A DNA stretch of 64,000 bases, from positions 1 through 64,000 of the IMG/VR virus record IMGVR_UViG_3300036845_000456; one strand, written 5' to 3'. A program made the translations under genes and the position numbers. Position 1 is the stretch's first letter. Every line of letters begins with the position of its first letter. Below the pieces are notes generated by a model. The model searched no databases. It was not told the origin of the DNA and saw only the letters and a list, made by a program, of their open reading frames with translations. This stretch comes from a virus. Shown piece after piece: positions 50,353 through 57,040 of the stretch.

Positions 50353-51384
50353 TTACTGGACAGTCACGTCCGAATTTTCGACCGCCCATTTGCTGTAGGC
50401 GGCGACGTTGGCCAGCTTGTCATCGCGCGACACCGCGTCGGTCACCGTGAGAACTTCGAATTCACGCGGCAGCCGCTTGGCGTAGGCGATCACGTTCGGG
50501 AATGTCTTCCGGTCAGCAAGTCTGGCGATTGCCGTGCACACGGCGTAACGCTCGCTCGGCTCGCTCGGCACTTTGGCCGTTGCCGGGCTGGCCAAGATAT
50601 CGTCAATGTTTGTCAGCGACTGATACATCGCCACAAACGCTTCCATCTCGGACGCCACGGTCTTACCGACCATTGCGGTGAACGCGCGCAAGCGGCGCGC
50701 GGGTGGCTGTTTGATGTAGGGCCCGCAGCGATAGATCGTGCGCGGGTTGGCCGACGCGTTCTGATCGCCGTCGGCGTCGCGGTACAAGCAATCCGGCCGA
50801 AACCGGATGAACGCGACAAGCTCGGGCGCCAAGTTGGTCGCCTTGGCGTGGGCAATCCACGACGGCACGTCCACAATCATCGTGTAGTGGGCGAAGCGGC
50901 GCCGCAGCGGGACCGGCATCTGAATGACGGCGCGCGAGTCCTTGCTGCGGTTGCCCGCCGCCAGGATCACGCAATTGTCGGGCAGCGTGTAGTCGCCGAC
51001 GCGGCGATCGAGCACGAGTTGCATCATGACGGACATCATTTGCATCGTGCCGGTGTTGATCTCGTCAATGAACAACAGCGTCGGGCCGTCGCTGCCGTCA
51101 GACTTCGGCAGTTCCTTCGGCGCCAGCCACACCGTCGTGCCGCTGGCGAGATCGGGCACGGGCAAGCCGCGCACGTCCACGCTTTCGCGGATGTTGGTGT
51201 GGAAGGGGATCAACTTACTGGCCATCTTTTGCGCAATCTGATGCGCAAGTTCGGACTTGCCGATGCCGCTCGCGCCCCACAACATGACGGGCTGGCCTTC
51301 GAGCAGGTGCATGATGATTTGATCGACCGCGTCGAGCGCGGTGATCGCGTTCTCGACTTCGAGGTTAATGTCGTTGGTAGGCAT
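50353..51384 (-). CDS. MoxR-type AAA+ ATPase
   Basis: 343 aa. Walker A GASGIGKS (37-44), Walker B LLFIDEIN (103-110), sensor-1 region AAGNRSKDS (142-150), arginine finger candidates RRRF (161-164). The IRESVDVRGLPVPDLAS segment before Walker B is typical of MoxR/RavA-type ATPases, which act with VWA proteins as chaperone-like motors. Upstream gene of the three-gene module. Confidence 0.88.
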   Translation of the reverse strand: MPTNDINLEVENAITALDAVDQIIMHLLEGQPVMLWGASGIGKSELAHQIAQKMASKLIPFHTNIRESVDVRGLPVPDLASGTTVWLAPKELPKSDGSDGPTLLFIDEINTGTMQMMSVMMQLVLDRRVGDYTLPDNCVILAAGNRSKDSRAVIQMPVPLRRRFAHYTMIVDVPSWIAHAKATNLAPELVAFIRFRPDCLYRDADGDQNASANPRTIYRCGPYIKQPPARRLRAFTAMVGKTVASEMEAFVAMYQSLTNIDDILASPATAKVPSEPSERYAVCTAIARLADRKTFPNVIAYAKRLPREFEVLTVTDAVSRDDKLANVAAYSKWAVENSDVTVQ

Positions 51385-51408
51385 GTTTCGTTTTCCTTCG
51401 GGGTTTGG

Positions 51409-51428
51409 CCCGGCGCTCCAACGCCGGG
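51409..51428 (-). other. Invariant-loop hairpin 5 (before the AAA+ gene)
   Basis: CCCGGCG/CGCCGGG with loop CTCCAA (51409-51415 and 51422-51428), 25 bases before the MoxR-type gene. Followed on the coding strand by CAAACCCCGAAGGAAAA, the shared leader seen with other copies. Confidence 0.65.
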
Positions 51429-51442
51429 CACTGAGATCGATT

Positions 51443-51916
51443 TTATTTCTTGCGGCTGATCAGGTCCGACAGCGCGACCGCTGTAGGCGCATCTTTCGGG
51501 CGCCGCAGTTCCCAACCATCCGCGTTGTCATAGCCGGACAGTCGGCGAATGGCGGCGCCGCGAATAGCGTCGATGATCCGATACGCCAGCGAGGCTTCAT
51601 AATCATCGGTTTCGCACGCCTGATAGTCGAAGCAGTCGCAGGCTTTCAGAACCGTGAGCGCTTGCTTGCCCTGCGGCATCATCAGGAAAGGCTCGAACCG
51701 GCGAAACTGATAGCTCGGGAGATCGTCGTCATCGCCGTAGCGATGGCGAACAGAGCGTTCGTTCTCGGTCAGCAAGATAGCGCCGATCTCGCTCGCATTG
51801 GTGCGATCGAAATAGACGCGCTCGTGTGCTCCCGGAACGTAGTAGCTGAGCTTGTGTTCGACAGCGAAAGTCAGCAGGCCATCGATATGATCGTGGCCGA
51901 CGATAAAAGCAGACAT
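51443..51916 (-). CDS. Hypothetical protein in the AAA+ operon
   Basis: 157 aa; AAAGGAAACACC before ATG. Begins SAFIVGHDHIDGLLTFAVEH, then YQFRRFEPFLMMPQGKQALT, with CDCFDYQACETDDYEAS-type cysteines. A family I recognise from Rhizobiales phages; function unknown. First gene of the minus-strand block after the divergent control region. Confidence 0.6.
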   Translation of the reverse strand: MSAFIVGHDHIDGLLTFAVEHKLSYYVPGAHERVYFDRTNASEIGAILLTENERSVRHRYGDDDDLPSYQFRRFEPFLMMPQGKQALTVLKACDCFDYQACETDDYEASLAYRIIDAIRGAAIRRLSGYDNADGWELRRPKDAPTAVALSDLISRKK

Positions 51917-52375
51917 GGTGTTTCCTTTCTCGGGTTTGCATCTCGAAGCGGCGCGTGTGCCAAAAACGGAGCACGCTTACAGTCATTCGCGACCGTCCCA
52001 AAAGCGATGACGTTCACCGCCGCTTGGAGATGCAGCGCGCTCGTAAGCGCGCTGTATTGATTATTTGCTCAAGTAAATGTTTTGGAGGTTCGTTGCGTTG
52101 GCGGCGATTTTGATCGTGTCACGTTGGACATGGTCGATCAGGCTATTGCGGTCGCGTTGGACATTCGCCAGCACGCACGCCAGACCCGGTGCACTCCGTT
52201 TCTTCTCGACGCCTCGGCGCCTTTACTAACCATCACCGGCCTACCGTGATCACCGCGATCCTCGCGCCTTGCGGCGCTACTGCGGGAACGGCCCTAGCCA
52301 GTTCTGGCGCCCGGACTTAAGCCTGCTAAGGTGTCCGGGGAACCCGACCCCCTCCCGGGGGCAACACTGTATATA

Positions 52376-52392
52376 TAGGAACGATATTCCTA
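52376..52392. promoter_or_regulatory. Operator-like palindrome 1
   Basis: TAGGAA/TTCCTA arms, perfect, separated by 5 bases, overlapping an AT-rich TGTATATATAGG stretch that could be a -10 region. Typical size for a repressor half-site pair. Confidence 0.5.
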
Positions 52393-52461
52393 GGGTCAAG
52401 GGCCCTATAGGGTAATTCGTTACCACTGCGGGCTGGCGGTATATTCTGCCGAATAACGGGG

Positions 52462-52493
52462 GCAACCGTCAACATTTCGTTGACACGGGTTGC
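52462..52493. promoter_or_regulatory. Operator-like nested inverted repeat
   Basis: GTCAAC-ATTTC-GTTGAC (52468-52484) nested in GCAACC...GGTTGC (52462-52467 and 52488-52493). Overlaps TTGACA at 52480. Located 30-60 bases before the first + strand early gene. Confidence 0.5.
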
Positions 52494-52519
52494 GCCGTAT
52501 TGCAACGGTTGCGGGCGAG

Positions 52520-53125
52520 ATGATTCCCATGACAGAAAATCACCGGACCTGTGGCACGTGTACCCAATGCTGCAAGCTTCTCCCGATGCAGAAGGGTAGC
52601 GATGCGCGCCATCCTGAGATCATGGCCATGGTTGCCGTGCCCGGGATGATTCGAGATTTCGATAAGCCGGCCGGCAAGCGTTGCAAGCACCAGCGCCACG
52701 GCAAAGGCTGCGCGGTTTACGATTATCGCCCGATGGGCTGCCGCATCTGGTCCTGCCGCTGGTTGGTCGGCGACGACACCGCAGACCTACGGCGGCCCGA
52801 TCGGTCGCACTACGTCATCGACATCATGCCGGATTTTATCGGCGTCGATGATAACCGGATGCAGGTGATTCAAATCTGGATCGATCCCGATTATCCAGAC
52901 GCGCATCGCGATCCGGCCTTGCGCGAGTATATCGAGCGGCGCGGCCGTGACGGCATCGTCGCATTGGTCCGCTTCAGCCCGCGCATCGGAATGTTGTTGG
53001 TGCCTCCGAACATGGCGAGCGATGGGCAATGGCATGAAGTTGTTCTGCCGGAAGCAACGGCGCCGCAATGGGGGCTCTGGCCCGACGAGTTTCGCAAGGA
53101 ATTGGCAAGCAATGATCAGGGATGA
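52520..53125 (+). CDS. YkgJ-type cysteine cluster protein
   Basis: 201 aa from ATG 52520 (52529 is an alternative). The cluster CGTCTQCCKLLPM, then KRCKHQRHGKGCAVYDYRPM and GCRIWSCRWLVG matches the YkgJ/zinc- or iron-chelating domain ('C..C..CC....C....Y..RP..C'). The rest (IGMLLVPPNMASDGQWHEVV) is beta-rich. Metal binding is well supported; physiological role unknown. First gene of the + strand early block. Confidence 0.72.
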   Translation: MIPMTENHRTCGTCTQCCKLLPMQKGSDARHPEIMAMVAVPGMIRDFDKPAGKRCKHQRHGKGCAVYDYRPMGCRIWSCRWLVGDDTADLRRPDRSHYVIDIMPDFIGVDDNRMQVIQIWIDPDYPDAHRDPALREYIERRGRDGIVALVRFSPRIGMLLVPPNMASDGQWHEVVLPEATAPQWGLWPDEFRKELASNDQG

Positions 53126-53411
53126 CGATCCGCTGTTGATCCAGCCCAAGAACACCATGCCGCGCATCGATGCGATATGGGCGTTTCTGTCGGTTGATGA
53201 AAAGGATGGCAACGAAGGCGTGACGGCTGCGACGATGAGCGGTCAACTCGTGCCGCTGATCGCCGCCGACGAAAAGCGGTTGGCCTCGCTGCGGCCGATC
53301 GCGCAGAACATGGTCGAACGGTTTGGTATGAAAATCAGGCTGGTCAAGTTTCACGTCCGCGAAGTGATCGAGGAATATAGCCCAACCTCAAACCCGAAGG
53401 AGTCAGCGTGA
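53112..53411 (+). CDS. Hypothetical early protein
   Basis: 99 aa from ATG 53112. IDAIWAFLSVDEKDGNEGVT, AATMSGQLVPLIAADEKRLA and FGMKIRLVKFHVREVIEEYS. Recognisable compositional match to a phage family with 'm.riDaiwaflsvDe.gnEGV' start. Function unknown. Overlaps neighbours by a few bases. Confidence 0.6.
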   Translation: MIRDDDPLLIQPKNTMPRIDAIWAFLSVDEKDGNEGVTAATMSGQLVPLIAADEKRLASLRPIAQNMVERFGMKIRLVKFHVREVIEEYSPTSNPKESA

Positions 53412-53776
53412 CCGAGAAGCTTCTGCATGTAAGCCTGTTGGTAAAAGAAAATCATGTGTGGGATTTGCTCCGCACATTTGACGAGCACAAAGTCGGCAAT
53501 GTTGAAGTGACGGCCGTGGTGCCGCCGCCACTGGCATTGCCGGCGCCAGAGCGGCAGCGTGCAAAGTCAGCGGGTCGAGTGCCGGCCGGGCAAAACAAGG
53601 AAGCCGTGCTCGCTGCCACCAAGCCCGGCGAAACGTTCAGCGCGCGCGACGTCAGCGCCAAGACCGGGATCACCACCAAGCAAGCGTCAAGCGCACTCTA
53701 CAATCTGATGCTCAACGGCATGGTGCGCCGTGCCGGTTTCGGCAAATTTCGACTCACCGCAGCGGGGACCAAATGA
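53408..53776 (+). CDS. Winged-helix-like early protein (GTG start)
   Basis: 122 aa from GTG 53408 (AAGGAGTCAGC upstream). N-terminal beta part, then GETFSARDVSAKTGITTKQA SSALYNLMLNGMVRRAG-type helix-turn-helix. The 'a..v....g.t..qas.aL..L...G.v.r' layout is typical of winged-helix regulators. Confidence 0.65.
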   Translation: MTEKLLHVSLLVKENHVWDLLRTFDEHKVGNVEVTAVVPPPLALPAPERQRAKSAGRVPAGQNKEAVLAATKPGETFSARDVSAKTGITTKQASSALYNLMLNGMVRRAGFGKFRLTAAGTK

Positions 53777-54096
53777 CATTCAAAGCCTATAAAAGTTACC
53801 AGTTTGTTGACAAGGACCCGGTGATCGACGTGGTCCGCACGGCGGTGCAGGACTCCAAGCTGAGCTATACCGACATCCACGATCTCAGCGACGTGTCGGT
53901 CAGCACCATGTATAATTGGTTTCACGGCCAGACTCGCCGGCCGACGCATGCGGCGGTGGCGGCGGTGCTCGGGGCGCTCGGCTATGAACTGACGCTGGCG
54001 CGGAAACGCGCGGCTAAGGTGATCCAACTCGATGCCGAACGGGCACAGCGGGCGCGAGCCAGGGCGGCCAAGCAGAAACGGCAAGCGGCATCGTAA
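53773..54096 (+). CDS. XRE-like HTH protein
   Basis: 107 aa. VRTAVQDSKLSYTDIHDLSD then VSVSTMYNWFHGQTRRPTHA is an HTH with recognition helix VSTMYNWFHG, followed by ALGYELTLARKRAAKVI and a basic Ala/Arg tail. Probable DNA-binding regulator of the early genes. Confidence 0.7.
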   Translation: MTFKAYKSYQFVDKDPVIDVVRTAVQDSKLSYTDIHDLSDVSVSTMYNWFHGQTRRPTHAAVAAVLGALGYELTLARKRAAKVIQLDAERAQRARARAAKQKRQAAS

Positions 54097-54112
54097 ACGA
54101 AATAGGACGGGC

Positions 54113-54535
54113 ATGGGGATGGATACCGGTTATCTGATTGATCCGAGCTTGCAGCGGGTCAGCTTGATCGAGCTTGAAACGCCAGTGGTGGCCACCATCG
54201 AGCGGTTGATCGGCGACAGCTACGGCATCGATCATGCGACGATCAGCGATGTCGGCGACATGATCTGGGTCGCGGGCGGGAGCTTGCTGGCGCAGAAGCC
54301 GGTCTATGCGTTTCGGTTGCCGGTGCAGCGCGATCCGTTTGCGGGCAAAGCGATCATCATCGGCGGCGATGACCAGCACAAACCGATCATTCCGATCGAC
54401 GTGGTGAAACAGGACATCGAATGGCTCGGGCTGATCGTGCCGACCGTCACCGTCATCAACGAAGAAACTGAATTGTTCGGCCGGAAAGCAATCCGGCATC
54501 GCGCCGTCGTCACTTACGAAAGGCCCAAGAAATGA
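54113..54535 (+). CDS. Hypothetical early protein
   Basis: 140 aa from ATG 54113 (AGGACGGGC upstream; 54119 is an alternative ATG). Alpha/beta with VSLIELETPVVATIERLIGD, then TISDVGDMIWVAGGSLLAQK and KAIIIGGDDQHKPIIPIDVV. Resembles a small phage family with 'yliDp....i.......l..i...ig'. Function unknown. Confidence 0.6.
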   Translation: MGMDTGYLIDPSLQRVSLIELETPVVATIERLIGDSYGIDHATISDVGDMIWVAGGSLLAQKPVYAFRLPVQRDPFAGKAIIIGGDDQHKPIIPIDVVKQDIEWLGLIVPTVTVINEETELFGRKAIRHRAVVTYERPKK

Positions 54536-54762
54536 GCACTACTGAGATTGAGCGCCCGCACGTGCAGACTATCGATGATGCCGATCTGGTCTTGCTCGGC
54601 ATGCTGGTCGATGCCCACGGCTTGCCGGAAGTGCTATGGGGACTGGCGCGTGTTTGCTCGGATCGCGCGGAAGCCATCGCCAAGGACGACGCACACCGGG
54701 CCAATGAGTGGATGTCGCATTCGGTGCAATTAGATGATCTCGCTGCCGAGATCGGAGAATGA
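54532..54762 (+). CDS. Small hypothetical early protein
   Basis: 76 aa. IDDADLVLLGMLVDAHGLPE, VLWGLARVCSDRAEAIAKDD, then a helical end. Overlaps both neighbours, so translationally coupled. Confidence 0.6.
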   Translation: MSTTEIERPHVQTIDDADLVLLGMLVDAHGLPEVLWGLARVCSDRAEAIAKDDAHRANEWMSHSVQLDDLAAEIGE

Positions 54763-55186
54763 ATTGCGCGACGTGTTGATCATCGCGCCGCTGGCGTTCG
54801 GCGTCGGATTCTTTATCGGGGATTCCTGGCAAGACTCTGCGCCGGTCGCGGTGTCCAGTGGCGGCCTCACGATCGTGCAGCGGTTGGCGCCAACGCCATC
54901 GTCAACGCCACCGCCATCGCCGACGCCCACGTCAACGTCTACGCCTTCGATCTCGGCCTCGCCCACGCCGTCGCCAGCGTCAACGTCTCTGTCTGCGGCC
55001 ACGGCTACGTCATCGCCTCCGTCAACGTCCACGTCAACGCCTTCGCCTTCGCCATCGCCAGCGTCCTCGCCTTCGTCTGCGGCAGCGTCCTCGCCTTCGT
55101 CAACGCGCAATATCTGCTCGCCCGGGTGGCGCGAGAATTTCTATCGCCACGGAGTTCTGCACTGGCGGTGTCGCTATGGCCGATGA
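54734..55186 (+). CDS. Membrane-anchored Ser/Pro/Thr-rich protein
   Basis: 150 aa (TTG 54764 is an alternative start with GGAG upstream). One hydrophobic segment (VLIIAPLAFGVGFFIGDSW, about 13-31), then about 85 residues of S/P/T/A encoded by hexamer array 3, then a basic, Cys-containing end (NICSPGWRENFYRHG). Could be an exported, extended envelope protein. The antisense frame is acidic, but flanking genes are all on +. The repeat may also simply be noncoding. Confidence 0.45.
   Translation: MISLPRSENELRDVLIIAPLAFGVGFFIGDSWQDSAPVAVSSGGLTIVQRLAPTPSSTPPPSPTPTSTSTPSISASPTPSPASTSLSAATATSSPPSTSTSTPSPSPSPASSPSSAAASSPSSTRNICSPGWRENFYRHGVLHWRCRYGR
54892..55115. repeat. Degenerate GTCNNC-type hexamer array, locus 3
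   Basis: About 220 bases of the same hexamer pattern as loci 1, 2, 4 and 5 (GTCAAC, GCCTTC, GCCATC units). Located in the 3' half of the membrane-anchored S/P/T-rich protein. Confidence 0.75.
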
Positions 55187-55370
55187 TCAATGGACCGCGC
55201 AAGACAAGTTGGCCTGCATCGAGCGCGAATTGCGCTACCGGCTGCGCGTCTATCCGCGCCGGGTGGCCGAAGGCAAAATGACAGAACAGCAAATGCGGCG
55301 CGAGATTTCCATCATGGAAGCAATCGTCGCCGATCTGCGGGCCAATGCTGAGAGGGACCGGTTGATATGA
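55176..55370 (+). CDS. Small helical protein
   Basis: 64 aa from ATG 55176. MADDQWTAQDKLACIERELR YRLRVYPRRVAEGKMTEQQ-type charged helices ending AIVADLRANAERDRLI. Overlaps upstream by about 10 bases and the next ATG by 4. Too short for confident family assignment; similar small proteins are common in Rhizobiales phages. Confidence 0.6.
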   Translation: MADDQWTAQDKLACIERELRYRLRVYPRRVAEGKMTEQQMRREISIMEAIVADLRANAERDRLI

Positions 55371-55654
55371 CGGATCAGGAAACGGAAACGGGATACGGGC
55401 TGACGGTCGGCTTTGATCCGCTGTTGCGCAGCTTGCGCCGCCATTTTCTCAAACCACGCTACGACATTCCTGATAAGACAACCGCGCGCGCCATCAAAAC
55501 TTCGCCGACGTCCTCGTCAGCGTCTACGCCGACGGCCTCGTCATCGTCATCGCCCACGTCAACGCTCTCGCCACCGCCCCTGCCTTCGCCAACGTCGTCG
55601 CCATCGTCACCGCCCTCGCCAGCGCCAACGTCTTCGCCCTCGGTGCGTCCGTGA
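55367..55654 (+). CDS. Hypothetical protein with S/P/T tail
   Basis: 95 aa. Folded-looking start (ETGYGLTVGFDPLLRSLRRH; FLKPRYDIPDKTTARAIKTS) then a 50-residue Ser/Pro/Thr tail encoded by hexamer array 4. The frame stays open after the stop into array 5, where it is hydrophobic. Either a real short gene truncated by the array, or the array is noncoding and the gene ends inside it. Confidence 0.5.
   Translation: MTDQETETGYGLTVGFDPLLRSLRRHFLKPRYDIPDKTTARAIKTSPTSSSASTPTASSSSSPTSTLSPPPLPSPTSSPSSPPSPAPTSSPSVRP
55502..55645. repeat. Degenerate GTCNNC-type hexamer array, locus 4
   Basis: About 140 bases of the hexamer pattern; ends the short S/P/T-rich gene. In the -1 frame it reads V/A/L/I-rich with a FADVLVSVYADGLVIVIAH-like hydrophobic stretch but no start codon. 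Confidence 0.7.
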
Positions 55655-55671
55655 TCCAGCATCTACGGCAT

Positions 55672-55812
55672 CGACTATGTCCTCGTTACCGTCATCGTCT
55701 CCGTCAATGCCCGCGCTAGAGCCGACGCCACCGCCTACGCCGACGCCAACGCCCTCGTCATCGCCGACGCACCGTCAACGCCTTCGCCGACGTCTTCGCC
55801 AACGTTCTAACC
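55672..55812. repeat. Degenerate GTCNNC-type hexamer array, locus 5
   Basis: About 140 bases, 25 bases after array 4 and directly before the ribosome binding site of the RAMP-like gene. No gene of its own assigned. Confidence 0.7.
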
Positions 55813-55829
55813 ACGGGAGTAACTAAGCC

Positions 55830-56486
55830 ATGCAGCGCGCCTACCAAATCGCATTCATCAAAGGCTACATCGCGCATCCGTACTGGCCGCAGCGCGAGCG
55901 GCTGATCAACATCCAGAAGGAGTCCGGGACCAAGCGCGTGCGCTCGGAGGAAAAGCGCGTCAAGGTCTTGCGCGACTATCTGGCCACCAAAAACATGAGC
56001 ATGGCCGATTACGAAGCGCTTGAGGAAGAAGCCGATCGCCAGTTCTATACGGCGGCCGATCTCGACAATGCCGACGGCCACGACACGACCGAGATTGTGA
56101 TCCCGGCGCATCAGATATACGGCATGGCGGCGCAAGCTTGCGGTCTGGCCTCAAGTTCGATCCGCATTGCCCGCGCCGAAAATCTGCGCACGGTCCTGAC
56201 CGTGTCCGACATATTCACCGGCAAGCACAAAGCAGACGGCGTATGGGAGCGTTTCGTCGTCGTCACCGCTGGCGCCGGCAACAAGCTGAGCAATCAAAGA
56301 GCGCTGCGCAGCAACGAGTATGTTGGTCCGTTTCAGGCGACATTTGAAGTGAAGTTCAGCGAGGAAGTCATCGATCCGAAAAAGGTTGACGATTTTCTCG
56401 GCTTCTGTGGCCGCGAGATCGGCGTTGGCGCCAGCCGCAAGCTCGGTTGGGGCCGCTTCGAGATCGGCAAGGCCAAAGCCAAATGA
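55830..56486 (+). CDS. RAMP-like (ferredoxin-fold, glycine-loop) protein
   Basis: 218 aa, GGGAG upstream. The C-terminus REIGVGASRKLGWGRFEIGK resembles the G-loop of RAMP proteins such as Cas5/6/7 ('G.G..r..G.G.f'), preceded by strands FQATFEVKFSEEVIDPKKVD. The N-terminus is helical and charged; the middle (TAADLDNADGHDTTEIVIPA) is unassigned. No CRISPR array or other cas gene is present in the window. RNA binding is a reasonable guess only; alternatively a single-stranded nucleic-acid-binding early protein. Confidence 0.5.
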   Translation: MQRAYQIAFIKGYIAHPYWPQRERLINIQKESGTKRVRSEEKRVKVLRDYLATKNMSMADYEALEEEADRQFYTAADLDNADGHDTTEIVIPAHQIYGMAAQACGLASSSIRIARAENLRTVLTVSDIFTGKHKADGVWERFVVVTAGAGNKLSNQRALRSNEYVGPFQATFEVKFSEEVIDPKKVDDFLGFCGREIGVGASRKLGWGRFEIGKAKAK

Positions 56487-56671
56487 TACACAAACAAGAA
56501 GCTGAGTTGCTGGTAGCAACTATCGCCAAGCTTTCTAACGTAATTGTGCCTGTGGAAGCGGCGTTGGAAGCGATGTACGCCGTCGAACTCGCACGGTATG
56601 ACCGGACAAAGAATCGGGGTGTGCATTATAAACCGCAAAGGTCATCTGCAACCTTAGAAGCCGCAGAATGA
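56483..56671 (+). CDS. Small helical protein
   Basis: 62 aa from ATG 56483 overlapping the previous stop. ELLVATIAKLSNVIVPVEAA, LEAMYAVELARYDRTKNRGV and an acidic end. No family named. Confidence 0.55.
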   Translation: MIHKQEAELLVATIAKLSNVIVPVEAALEAMYAVELARYDRTKNRGVHYKPQRSSATLEAAE

Positions 56672-56674
56672 ACC

Positions 56675-56947
56675 ATGCCCATGAACTTTGAAGTCCAGCG
56701 GCGCCAGTGCAAAACCTGCATCTTCCGAGCAAAGCACTGGCCGCCCGGTTTCCTTGAAGCCAAGCTCGATGACATCAGGGACCCGGCCATGGCTGGGTTT
56801 TTTCTGGGCTACAGAATATGCCACCACAGCAAGGCCGCATGCTGCGCCGGATTTTGGGCCCGGCACAAAGACGACTTCACGTTCGGGCAGATAGCGCAGC
56901 GCCTTGGCTTGGTGGAATACGTGGACGACGATCAGCTTGACGGTTGA
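56675..56947 (+). CDS. Cys/His-rich zinc-binding-like protein
   Basis: 90 aa. CKTCIFRAKHWPPGFLEAKL, then FLGYRICHHSKAACCAGFWA and RHKDDFTFGQIAQRLGLVEY, a family pattern I recognise from phage and host genomes ('C.tCifr....l.......g...G.RiChhs....CC.gFw'). Metal-binding site probable. Last + gene of the early block, followed by a strong terminator. Confidence 0.62.
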   Translation: MPMNFEVQRRQCKTCIFRAKHWPPGFLEAKLDDIRDPAMAGFFLGYRICHHSKAACCAGFWARHKDDFTFGQIAQRLGLVEYVDDDQLDG

Positions 56948-56991
56948 AACGCTGCGTCGCTAAGATCAACCGTCGAGTTTGGTAGGCTCGC

Positions 56992-57040
56992 AAAAGCTGG
57001 CGGCGTCCGTCGTGGTGTTCGGACGTTCGCCAGCTTTTTT
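56992..57040. terminator. Strong intrinsic terminator of the early operon
   Basis: Perfect 11-bp arms AAAAGCTGGCG (56992-57002) and CGCCAGCTTTT (57028-57038) with an internal GTCCG/CGGAC pair (57005-57009 with 57020-57024), followed by two more T. Works for the + strand and, by its A run, partly for the other. Confidence 0.85.

Larger units (their letters stand above)
51917..52519. promoter_or_regulatory. Divergent control region with palindromes and leader hairpins
   Basis: No gene seen in these 600 bases. A large imperfect inverted repeat (GCATCTCGAAGCGGCG 51938-51953 with CGCCGCTTGGAGATGC 52018-52033) lies in the minus-strand leader, with a perfect 9-bp hairpin CAGCGCGCT/AGCGCGCTG (52033-52054). 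Toward the + strand genes are TAGGAACGATATTCCTA (52376-52392), CCCTATAGGG (52403-52412) and a nested inverted repeat (52462-52493) containing GTCAAC/GTTGAC. TTGACA (52480-52485) is a possible -35. These look like operators for divergent early promoters. Confidence 0.6.

Noticed and set aside
47810-51384. Cobaltochelatase (CobS/CobT/CobN) system
   Set aside because: Only the AAA+ and VWA-like parts are present; there is no large CobN-type subunit or cobalamin gene nearby, and the VWA protein has a metallopeptidase-like motif.
49503-55812. CRISPR-like arrays
   Set aside because: The repeats are 6-mers without fixed 20-40 base spacers and are not exact.
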